From Epiperipatus broadwayi (lineage: Eukaryota; Onychophora; Udeonychophora; Euonychophora; Peripatidae), in contig JAQFVV010000023.1 of the NCBI GenBank assembly GCA_028023455.1, positions 1,975,501 through 2,039,500 of the forward strand: a stretch of 64,000 bases of DNA, read 5' to 3'. Shown here one piece after another: positions 49,496 to 59,355 of this stretch (positions are counted from its first letter, which is position 1; the number at the start of each line of letters is the position of its first letter). The position numbers and the translations under genes were made by a program. Below the pieces are notes generated by a model. It did not search any database, was not told the DNA's origin, and was given only the letters and a program-made list of their open reading frames with translations.

Positions 49496-50540
49496 ATTGT
49501 AACAGAATTACCTTTTCGACCGTTTGTAAGAGTTTAAATTTTACACTTTACGATCGAGACGACTGTCACGTCAAGCAAAGAAGCCAATATAGACTCATTA
49601 ATTAACTAAGTCTATATTCCTGATCGAATACTGAGATTACCAATGGAATATTTCAGTATTATCTTTTCCGATCAGACGCTTCTTTGGCTGCTGAATATTC
49701 ATTCATAAGAATGATTTATTTAAAATAATCCAGCGCTTGAAAATATTTATAAAATTTGCGAGATTTAATATTACTGTACTATATCGACATGTGTACTTTT
49801 ACTAGAATAAATGTCTAATTAGTATTTTATAACCCTACGGGTATATCATTATAATTAGTATGGTGAAGAAGGAAAAACGAGACGTAAAGAGCTATTTATA
49901 AATAAATATTGTTTAATATAATACATTCATAAAACATTAAAATATAATATTTGCATATAAACCAGCAATCATTTAAATAACACAAATTTTATTTAATTTA
50001 ATTAACCCTTCACCTAAAATAATAATTCTTTAATATTAACCATTTATCTGTAGATATTTTATAGTTTATAGTCTTTTCTTACGTATTCTTTGATATAGAA
50101 TAACTACTAATTATTTCGTTCATTCAGATTCACATTTGCAATTGCATTTTTTTTTAATTAATGTGGCCATTTATGAAAGTGTGCGCACGCGTGTTATATT
50201 AAAGTTAATTACCTAGGTTTTCTAGACGTTGACGAGGGAATTATTATCCATCCTGTGGATTACTCCACTTCTTTTGTAGAGATGGAAATTCTTGGGATCC
50301 GGCTGGATTCTTTCTTGCAGCTTACTTAAGTCATATTCTTGAGGCTTCGATGACAGGGAAGGTGAACCATCAGGCATGGGGAGATGACCTTACACCCAAG
50401 GCGAGCGTGGATTAACTGGCGTCTGTTGTGGCCTCCTTAGCCCTGAATTATCGATGTTTCAACTTTGTACATTTTTGTTCACAGCTCTCGAACTCTGTCT
50501 GTCAGCTCAGCAGACTCAAGAACAACTCAAACATGGCTAC
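49496..50540. other. CpG-containing, less AT-rich intronic block of unknown nature
   Basis: Starts abruptly after an (AT)n tract with TGTAACAGAATTACC. It holds many CpG words (CGACCG, CGATCGAGACG, GTGCGCACGCG, GGCGAGCG), unlike the rest of the window. A WGGCGTCTG-like word at 50417 could be a primer-binding site of an LTR element whose left LTR would be 49498 to about 50410, but no second LTR or gag/pol is present. It could equally be a solo LTR, another element, or conserved intronic sequence. No ORF is convincing. Confidence 0.35.
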
Positions 50541-51254
50541 TTCTTTTACAATTTTCTTCTTAATTGTCCCACAATCCTTTACTTATCTTCTTGATTGTTT
50601 TTGGAATGTCATTAATTATATTTCACACATTTATTTTACCTTCATTAAATATATAAAATTTTCTTCTTGTTTTTTATTTATTTATTTTTTTTATTTTATT
50701 TACTTCCATTTCTTTTTTAATAAATAATTTTCTTATTTACACACTCTTTATTTTACACACCTATACATATATATTTCATTCATTCACATGTGTATTTTGA
50801 AGAGATGATCTTTATCTTTTTTTTTTATAAATCTATTTATTTTTATTTATAATTGCGACAGAAATTTTATGATTGCTAATTTTACAATCATTAACCCTTT
50901 TTATTTTACTTTTCCCTTTAAGATTTAATCATCAACTTCGATGATCTTATTTTACTATTCCTTAAACTTTACTAATTTTAAATTTAAAAAAGTTAACATT
51001 GGAAGGTGGAAGATAAGGATTCTGGTTGCTTACCTTCCTTCACTTTCTTTAATTACCATAATTGGTTTTTTTCATTAATTGCATTCCTCACTGCCATTTT
51101 GAGTTTTTAATTAAAACGAACTTAAAATAAATTTATTTTATTTTCTAAATTTATTATCCAATTTCTATTACTTAGTTTACATAAAACTCACATTTAATAT
51201 TATGCTATATATTAAATGTACACATGTGGGATCGCAGTATGTGTGATCATCACA

Positions 51255-51288
<34 letters not shown>

Positions 51289-51411
51289 TTAACTAGATCA
51301 GTCCTTCCAGTGAATGCTGGTGTCTTTCTGGACAACTGTAGTTAAGCCTATACAACTATTCTTGCATTAAAATTCAAAGCAAGGACTAAATAACTGTAAG
51401 CCTATAAATGC
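50541..51411. other. Intronic AT-rich interval with (TA)n(TG)n microsatellite
   Basis: T-rich sequence with a (TA)n(TG)n run at 51254-51288. I see nothing else. Confidence 0.45.
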
Positions 51412-51426
51412 AACATTCTAACTATT

Positions 51427-51612
51427 ATCACATCCAGTGTTCTCAGATCCAAGACTCCTCACTGATGAAAGCCACAAGCAACAAACTAGTCTGGGGATAT
51501 TGGATGAGTAGGCACTAGATAGCGATTTTATGCACAAGCCTTCTGGCATCGATTGATTACTCTCGCTTGCACTGAATGGCATTACTGTATGGAGAGTTTT
51601 GCCTGTTTTAAT
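51427..51612 (+). mobile_element. Repeat family A, 5'-truncated copy A9
   Basis: Begins inside the family (CCAGTGTTCTCAGATCC) and runs to GGAGAGTTTTGCC and TGTTTTAAT. The flanks AACATTCTAACT (51412) and AACATTGTAACT (51613) form an imperfect duplication. 5' truncation with a variable TSD is typical of target-primed retrotransposition. The ribozyme-like motif keeps both stem I helices and CTGATGA (51462-51468), but GAAA has become CAAA. Confidence 0.7.
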
Positions 51613-51778
51613 AACATTGTAACTACTGATAGATTTTATGATGAGATTTTCAATCCATTTTCAATTCTCGTACTCGAATTAAACACATAACTCTCCATTA
51701 TGTCTCACTGCTTAACATGAGACTAAGTCTATTATGTGACTTTTTTAAATTTTATTTATCATTATTTATTTTAGAAGA

Positions 51779-52147
51779 GATTTGAACCCAGACTTTCAAA
51801 TTCCCTTCAGTCATCCACTTCATCTTATACAACCGATACATTTGACCACATATATGTGAAAAAAATAAATAATCTCCAATATATGTATTTGTGCTGAACT
51901 AGCACTCATAATTTGGTCTGGATCATCATCTCCCACACATATATATTATCACTGCTCAATATATCTTAATATAAACTGGGCACTGATTATATATATATGT
52001 GGGGGGGGGGATAATGATCCAGACCAACTGATGAATGTTGTTCATCATGAAATACATTTATCTTTTTCACATATATATGATCATGTGTATCAGTTGTATA
52101 AGATGAAATGGATAACTGAAGGAAGTTTGAAAGTCTGGGTTCAAATC
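51779..52147. repeat. Repeat family B, inverted pair
   Basis: The left arm starts GATTTGAACCCAGACTTTC and the right arm ends GAAAGTCTGGGTTCAAATC. They meet near 51963. Each arm resembles half of the 43-kb unit. The right arm keeps CTGATGA (52028-52034) and GAAA but has lost a good stem II and TTGG. A G run (52001-52010) has expanded. Confidence 0.7.
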
Positions 52148-52389
52148 CTTTTTAATTAGTCTAGCTTAAGTATATATACTATACTTATATTTAAACATTA
52201 TTTATTCTGTATCTTGCATGAAATTGACTCTAAACATTGATGATTTGCAGATTTTACAGTAGCAGTGCATATCTATTGATTTGTATGCATTGCAAGCCAA
52301 CAAAATAAGTAAACATTCTTTGTGGTTGAAAAAATTTGATAACTGTGACTGACTTGGTTATTGAACATCTACAATCAACTTTGGACTCT

Positions 52390-53490
52390 AACCAACCAAA
52401 ATAACAAGCTAGATTTAAAGATGATTATAGCACAGTGTATCACATACAAATATGGAGAGAAGTTATTGAATAGATGAATGAATATGAGTTGACATTATGC
52501 TTTGCATTTGTACATTATGGTAAGGCATTTAATTTTATAAGTGTATCAATGGTGATTAATGCTTTGTATCGTCAAGATATACACTTGGAATGTTGTCATA
52601 TTCTAAAAAATACTTACCAAAATGCAACAGCAGGGATTAGGTTACATGATGATACTGACAAAATTAACATAGAGAAGAGTGTGCAATAAAGTGATTCCAT
52701 GTCTCCAAAACTTATGGATTAAAACCAGAAGCTAAGGGAGTATAAAAGTTTGGAGATTATTTAAGTCATCTAGATTTTGCAGATGATGTGATTATTTGTG
52801 CTTTAGGGAATGTTCCAGGAATTATCAAATGCAAAAAAAAAAAAAAAGTACTAAAGGTAAATGCTAAATAGACTATAGTAATGTTCAATTAATTTTCTCA
52901 GAAAAAGAAAATAATGATTACTAATCATGAATTAAAAGAACTTAGCAACTATGAATATCTTGATTAGATTATTAATACAGATGGAAAAATAGTAGTTGAA
53001 ATTTATAGAATTAAACTTAGATGGAATGCTTTTATTAGAAATAACTTAGTATTTAAGGAAGTATTCCTGTATCTGATGAGAGTAATATTTTTAATGCTGT
53101 TTTATCAGTTCTTACTTATGAATCTGAGTTAGACATTTAACAGAAGAGCAGTCAAAGACTTCAGTTCATTCTTGAAGTATGGAGATATCTATATTAGGAG
53201 CTTCAAGAAGAAATTGTAAATGAACTACATTGATAAGAGAACAGAGGTTCAGTGATGTCATTAAAAAAGATGATCATAGATGATCAGTTGAAGTCATAAA
53301 CTGGATTCCAAGACTTTGTAAAATATTTAAAAAGAGACCACAAGTGAGATAGATGGATGAAATAAAGATCTTTGCTGGTGAGATGTAGAAAAGAGATGCA
53401 ATGGATCAGTGAAACCATTAAATTTGGAGAGACCTTCATCCTATAGTGGATTGATAGTGGTTGAAAATGATGATGATATTTTCAGAGATG
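52390..53490 (+). mobile_element. RTE-like LINE fragment in HAUS5 intron 1
   Basis: Plus-strand segments in order are MNEYELTLCFAFVHYGKAFNFI (52474, RT motif A, with the catalytic Asp changed to His), NATAGIRLHDDTDKINIEK, FADDVI-like near 52780 (FCR-D-DD region), KVNAK..IVMFN (52855), NHELKELSNYEYLD (52920), NTDGKIVVEIYRIKLRWNAFIRNN, and VLTYESE-like (53110). Stops and frameshifts abound. It belongs to the same group as the other two LINE fragments. Confidence 0.82.
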
Positions 53491-54395
53491 TATTAATAGA
53501 GTAGATAAACAAGTGAATGCTTGACACACAGATTGATTCAAGGGGGGAAATAAATTGTTGCTACATTTCTTTGGTTAAAATTTATTTCAGTCATTTGAAA
53601 TTATTTTTATCTCACAGGGTAGACAGGATATTTACCTACTTTTTCAGCTATTTCCCATTTGGTGACAGATAAAGGGAGGGGAGATAAATGTTTGCCTTGT
53701 CTCGGCCTTGTCTCGGATGTTATAAAAACTTACTATGAATCTTTGTATATATATGCACATATATATCAAGTCTTTCACAAATTTTTAGATATTTGTAAAT
53801 ATTAGAATATTATAATTTGTTGTTCAAATTATAATCTAAAAATTTATTACACTTTTTTATATAGAAGTGTTTAAATATTTTATCACAACCTACTAATTAT
53901 TCATAACTAGTTATTTAATATTCATTAAATAAATTTATAGCTTTGTTTTTACTTTTGACAAACCTTTTGTAAAGATATTGGGAAAAAAAAATCTGGACTG
54001 CATGTTTTAACTGTATCAGGTAATTTCAGGTAGTTCATGCATTAATCACATTTGTAAACTTATTTTTTTAATCCATTTTTTTAATCTTAAATAGTGGGGT
54101 GGGTGGGTTCAAATCTGATCTTGAAATCTTATTTTGATCTTATCTGCAAAATGTTATTTTTTGATTTTGTGACTCTTATGCACTAATTCTTTTTTTTTTT
54201 TTTTTTTAAATTTGAAGTTTACTTATTTTTTGTTTAAAGACTTAATCCCTTTACATTTATTTTTTAGTTCAAAAATTAATATTGTTTTGATTTTGTATTT
54301 AGTATTAGAGAATCTATGAAGAATTAAACATGCATAAATTCATATTTCTGAAATAGATGTACTTCATTTCAGAATAAAGGTTTAATTTATGTGCA
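53491..54395. other. Intronic AT-rich interval
   Basis: I see nothing recognisable; long T runs near 54190. Confidence 0.4.
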
Positions 54396-54409
54396 GGATC
54401 TAATAATAC

Positions 54410-55980
54410 AGATTGTTATTTGTATTTATAGATTGGATTATTGTATTTATAGATTGGATTATTGAGTATTGAATGTCTTTAGAAAAATTTAACTTTATTT
54501 AAATATTCCCAACCCATTCAACTGTTAGTAATAGCATATCAAACAGGTTAATATATGCACAATGTTTTGAGAGGTATTATTCTCCCCTCTTCTTCATGTG
54601 TTGCTAGCACCAGTGACAGTACTATTTATGGAAATCGAACCTGGATCCTTAGATTCTTGAGTATTGAATTTTAAGATAAAGTTCTAACCAACTGAGCCAT
54701 CCTGCCAAGGTCAACAGTCAGTAGAAATTTCATATATTTATCTGTGAGGTTCCTTCTTATTTTTCCATTTTTCTTAAAAACAAATTTGATTAGTGGTTTC
54801 CATACATTATGTATAGTTACATTAGGTTGACTATGGGATTGTTTGCCATTGTCATGTGAGCAGCTTCTTTAAATTTTCTTCTTTGTACCTTTTTTCCCTC
54901 TATTTTATGTTTTCCCAATTGAATATATGTTCATTGGTACATACATGGTTTGCTACCTTAGACATATCTGTTTTGTGTTCTTGCAAGTGTTTTTCAATGG
55001 GATGACTGGTCTCACCAATATATATTCTTCCACATTCATATGGTATTTCACAGATACAGTTTTTTCTTCTCAGCATTTCAAGTTTAGGCTTTGTAGATGT
55101 TAGACTTCCTCATAGCATAATATGGCTAAACTTGAAATGCTGAAAAGAAAAACTGCATCTATGAAATACCATGTGAATGTGGAAGAACATATATTGGTGA
55201 GACTAGTCATCCCATTGAAAAGCACTTTCAAGAACAAACTAATAATTAGAAGAGAGAAAACAGTTATGTCTAAGGTAACAGACCATGTGTGTACAAATGA
55301 ACATATGTTCAATTGGGAAAACACAAAAATACTGGATAGAGAAGAAAAGGTACAAAGAATAATATTTAAAGAAGCTGCTCACATGACAATGTGACTATAC
55401 ATAATGTATGGAAACCACTAATCAAGTTTGCTCTTTAAGAAAAAGTGGAGAAATCAGGAAGAAACTCATAGATACGTATATGAAATTTCTACTGACTGTT
55501 GCCTTTTGGCAGGATGGCTTAGCTGGTTAGAGCATTACCTTAAAATTCAATACTCAAAAATCTAAGGTTCCAGGTTCGATTTACAAGCTAGTACTGTCAC
55601 TGGTAAGACCAGCAACACTTGAAGAAGAGGGGAGAATAATATCTCTCGAAACATTTATATATTAACCTGTTTGATGTGCTATTACTAACAGTTGAATCTA
55701 TTTGGAATATTTAGATAAAGTTATATTTTTCTAAAGACATTCAATACTCATATTAGATAATGGAAATAGTCCAATATATAAATACAACTAAAACCCTATT
55801 GTCACAAACCTTCATGAAAACACATGTTAAATCTTGCATCACAACTGATTCCTTTAAGTATTTTATAATATATTCTTCTGGAGACAAAGTATTTATAGAA
55901 TCATCAACTTCAGAGAAGAAATTTAAAATCAAATGGATAATAAATGCAGCCACTATTGCTCATTCTGAGAGAGTTTAAAG
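54410..55980. mobile_element. Penelope-like element, long head-to-head inverted dimer
   Basis: Two diverged copies of the same 3' part face away from each other. The minus-strand copy runs from about 55088 to 54466, the plus-strand copy from about 55125 to 55745, with a spacer of about 36 bp. Each encodes, in broken frames, a GIY-YIG endonuclease start (IYEIPCECGRTYIGETSHPI at 55150-55215 on plus; the mirror image on minus), then HVCTNEHMFNWEN, KILDREEK, FKEAAHMT and VTIHNVWKPLI. A tRNA-like segment and the tail ending GACATTCAATAC follow. The GIY-YIG endonuclease downstream of the RT is the signature of Penelope-like elements. The RT itself is missing. Beyond the right tail (55760-55978) a 72-residue frame follows that may be the start of the next tandem unit. 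Confidence 0.82.
55508..55590 (+). other. tRNA-like segment in the Penelope-like dimer
   Basis: GGCAGGATGGCTTAGCTGG (A-box-like), TTAGAGC, and a B-box match GGTTCGATTT about 50 nt later. It is homologous to 33647-33565, and a mirror copy lies at about 54640-54715 on the minus strand. Confidence 0.6.
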
Positions 55981-57203
55981 AATGGATTTTGCTTATAGGA
56001 ACAGTTGTGTAGAACTTAATAATTTTGAATAAAGTAGAGACTATCATTAGGTGGTTTTATAGTGTTCAATCATAAAGTTTTCAACTTGTACATTTTTTTT
56101 TTTGTTGTTGTTTTTTTTTTTTTGGTTAAGGAATGTATGATAAAAATATTTCATGAACAAATGTTTTGTTTTATGTTTATATTTTTTAATGTACATGAGA
56201 GCCATTGATATTTTTAAGTGCTCAAATGAAATCTGAAACTAATTTACTTTGTTAGTTTGACAAACCAGAACTCAAATTATTATTTTTTTTTTATTATTGC
56301 TTGTGGATTTGAACAATAGCAAAAAGATGCCAAGTATTTCTTACCAAAATATACACATTACGAAAGTGCATTTTTATAAAAAAATATTGTATACAATATT
56401 TTATATGCTATATCCCAAACAAATAGTCATTCATAGCCTTTTTTTAAATTATATAATTATTTGGCTAGTTGTTCAGTAAATCATGTGTTTTTCAAGTACT
56501 CATGTGGCAGGTTTTTACTCAGTTAAAAATTGACTATGGAATCTTTAATAAATAATCACTTAGTCTTTTATTTAGGAGATTACAAGACATTTGTGCAACA
56601 AATTTATGAGCTCACTCAACCAATATACTAGATTGAACAAATTAAATTGTTTTTTTCTCAGCTGAGTGTATTTAATTTTTATTAGGTAGTAGTGATCTAT
56701 CATCCCCTACTCTAGATTGGCGGATGATCTCAAAAAGAGGTTATCACTATATCTAATATAAATTAAATATAAGTTTGAAAAAACATGTAATGCAGAATTA
56801 TAATATAAATCCCTCTTCTTCAAAACATTATAGATACTATTCTTATCAATAAAAGTATAATCCTGATCTATTGACATATTTATGTAGCTATACATACAAA
56901 CTAGTATGGATTCATGATCTTAAGGTGTATGAATTTTAAGCCATCCGTTAAATATAAACAAGGGGTCACTGAATGGTATGCCTTGTGTAAATCATTGCTT
57001 TCTAATTAGAAACCAATTATAGGATTTTTTTTTAATGTTAATCAGTCTTGGCATGATGTCAGAGTTTGAGTTCCTTGTATGGTTTAGAGCATTAGTAGAA
57101 TAGTGAGAGTTCATAGATCACAGGTCCAGCTTGCCACTTTTAATGCTCAAATTGTTTATGAATTTCTAAGCAATAAACCATTTGATTTATCATTTAGAAT
57201 TGG
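55981..57203. other. Intronic AT-rich interval
   Basis: I see no recognisable feature. Confidence 0.4.
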
Positions 57204-57215
57204 AATTAGAATATT

Positions 57216-57579
57216 AAAACAGGCAAAACTCTCCATACAGTAATGCCACTCAGTGCCAACCAGAGTAATCACTGGATGCCAGAAGACTTGTGCATAAAAT
57301 CACCATCTAGTGCCTACTCATTCAATATCCTCAGACTAGTTTCTGGCTTGTGGCCTTCATCAGTGAGTAGCCTTGGATCTGAGAGCACTGCACCTAGATC
57401 TTAGGATCTAATGCAACCCTCCAGCAGCCACCTTTTATCTCTACTTACCTACAAAACTATGAGAAAAAAGCCTTCTGGCATTCATTGATTACTCTGGAGC
57501 ACTACTACTGTATTGAGAATTTTGTCTGTTTTAATAACAGTTATGTGCTAGCATAAGAAATGGTGATCATGAGATGTTT
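57216..57579 (-). mobile_element. Repeat family A, copy A10 (12-bp TSD)
   Basis: Direct repeat AATTAGAATATT at 57204-57215 and 57580-57591. It begins AAAACAGGCAAAACTCTCC and carries, on the minus strand, the hammerhead-like region and the internal segment. It then switches to the plus-strand 3' end (CCTTCTGGCATTCATTGATT, then the tail ATCATGAGATGTTT). The plus-strand ribozyme half is deleted. Confidence 0.8.
57320..57378 (-). ncRNA. Hammerhead ribozyme-like motif in A10
   Basis: Minus strand: outer stem I ATCCAA with TTGAAT, inner stem I CTCA with TGAG, CTGATGA, stem II GGC/GCC, GAAA, 2-bp stem III with a TA loop, and GTC. The T-G wobble in the inner stem of other copies is a T-A pair here, a change that preserves pairing. 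All core residues are intact. Confidence 0.7.
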
Positions 57580-57591
57580 AATTAGAATATT

Positions 57592-58119
57592 ATTGGGAAA
57601 TAACTGAAAACAGGGTTCAGTGAACATCTACAATCAAGCAAAGTTTTAAAGTCTTTTAAATAGTAAAATTCACCATAGAAAAACTTTAAATGCAGCATAA
57701 TAAGAAGTCATATAAATAGATTAAAGAATTAACATATACATATATAAAACATAAAATAAATTGCTTTTTCTGTTAATTATTTATGTTTTATATATAATAT
57801 TTTTTATGACGGGTATTATACGTTTACATTTATTATATATTGAATTTATTATCATTATGGAATTTTCATTCTAGAGTAAATTTTGGTTAATTAAAGAATG
57901 GCAGAAACAAAGCAAGAAGTTGATTCGTAAAAGTTGCCGATTATAGTTTTTTAAAAAAGTGTAAAATGTTTTGTATTTTTCCTTTGCTTTTACCGTTAAT
58001 TATTTGTGTTTTTTATATAATATTTTTTATATATGCACTTGTTGTTTCACAGCAAGGGAAACCCAAAAATAACAGGAATTTTCTAATAAAAAATTGTGCA
58101 TTTATTTTTAGATGTTACA
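57592..58119. other. Intronic AT-rich interval
   Basis: Contains an imperfect repeat of TGTTAATTATTTATGTTTTATATATAAT (57772) at about 57993. I see nothing else. Confidence 0.35.
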
Positions 58120-58900
58120 AATTTAATCTCTTTCAAAATGCACCCATTTAACAATGCACTGTTCTGAACATGTTTTTCACTTTTCAAAGTAATCCAAAAA
58201 CTTTTGCAAAATAATACATTTAACACCTGCATTGGTTTTGTCTTCACCACAACTAAGTCAGCAAAAAAAAAATTAAGGCATTTTTTCGTTTGAGAGAATT
58301 AAAATAAATTGCACAGAGTAAGATCAGGCAAATATGACTGATGGATAAATGGATCATGCTAAATTTAATTAAAAATTATTTCACACTTAATGCTCTGTGC
58401 ACTGGTGTGTTATCATAGTAAAGCTTGCACTCCTCATTAAGCCAAAAATTGGGACATCATTTTACTGCATTACACAAAGTTTTCAGAACTTATTGTTTTT
58501 AAATGCCTGGTTGTTACAAACAAATTCTGAGTGATTAATACCATTTTCATTCAAAAAAAATTAGGTTCTTCTTGACATTGGACTTCACTTACCATGATTT
58601 TTCAGGATATGGTAAATTTGACATTTCCTTTATATCACTCGTAAACTTGTGTTTTCCCTAGAGCAGAATTTCACATTCCAACTTTTCACCTGTTATGAAA
58701 ATCAATAAATAAATGAGTCACATTTAACACAAACATTCATTATGCCAAAATGTGACTTATCTCAATGATGACAGTTGGAAGACTGGTTCAAGGGATCCGC
58801 TTAAGAGGCATGTAGCAATAAAAACATGTATTTCAATGCACTTGCTTTCCAGAGAATGATTCCAGTTATTTCTGGATTCACCCTCATAGTTTATGTAATC
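58120..58900 (-). mobile_element. Degenerate mariner-like transposon
   Basis: The minus strand has the C-terminal half of a mariner transposase. VLKTLCNAVK and PNFWLNEECKLYYDNTPVHRA (58480-58400) carry the second catalytic Asp in the DN-PxH motif. HQSYLPDLTLCNLF (58350-58310) corresponds to PPYSPDLAPCDF, where the third Asp has become Asn. The final part is ILQKFLDYFEK (near 58200). Stops and frameshifts are frequent, and the N-terminal half (58600-58900) is barely readable. It lies in HAUS5 intron 1, antisense to the gene, about 250 bp before exon 2. Confidence 0.72.
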
Positions 58901-59149
58901 ATTAAAACTCTTTTAACTTTTTGTCCTTTTGTCTTTGTTTTGTTTTAGCTTCTAGAGTTAGAATGGTTATATTCATTTACAAGTGTCTGCTAATATTGTT
59001 GTTAATGGTTACAACATTTCAAAAAGAAATTATAATGCATGTATTTTTGTATAGGCTATGTGCTTCTGATTTTTTTATGAGAACAAATAATATATATATA
59101 TGTTTATTTATAGTCAGAGAGAAAAATGACATCTAAACTTTTTTTATAG

Positions 59150-59215
59150 TCTGTGTCGTAACCAGAAGATGCAAGACATATGGACATATGTCATCAAACA
59201 TATTCATTCACTCCA
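59150..59215 (+). CDS. HAUS5: HAUS5 coding exon 2
   Basis: 66-nt exon. The first base completes an Asp codon with GA of exon 1, then LCRNQKMQDIWTYVIKHIHSL follows, plus CA of the next codon. It corresponds to the conserved L-C-x-x-Q-x-x-D-I-W-x-Y-x-x-x-H-x-H-S block of HAUS5. The acceptor is CTTTTTTTATAG|T and the donor CTCCA|GTAAGT, both strong. It is phase 2 on both sides. The preceding intron is 12,887 bp. Confidence 0.88.
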
Positions 59216-59322
59216 GTAAGTTTCCTTTTTGTGTGTGTTTATATTTCATAAATTTGACTATTTAATATATAAGTATTGTATTTATTTATTTAATATTATA
59301 ATTATTTTTTTTTTCTGTTTAG

Positions 59323-59355
59323 GACTGTGAGAAAAGTTCGGGGAAATATTTTCCT
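59323..59355 (+). CDS. HAUS5: HAUS5 coding exon 3 (33-nt microexon)
   Basis: The acceptor TTTTCTGTTTAG|G completes a Gln codon from exon 2, then TVRKVRGNIF plus CT follows. This continues the HAUS5 block TV-x-K-x-RGN-L. The donor CCT|GTATCC is moderate. Only 33 nt, phase 2 at both ends, separated from exon 2 by a 107-bp intron. A longer exon reading on to a weaker donor at AAA|GTAGAT (about 59395) would add PFYYYFSASYPK and change the phase. I find this less likely. Confidence 0.75.

Noticed and set aside
50428-50727. 99-residue plus-strand frame
   Set aside because: The second half is Phe/Ile/Tyr-rich translation of T-rich sequence; no start context and no homology recognised.
55760-55978. 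72-residue plus-strand frame after the Penelope tail treated as a gene
   Set aside because: Its first part recurs next to the Penelope tail at 33327-33400, so it belongs to the element (perhaps the next tandem unit) rather than being a host gene.
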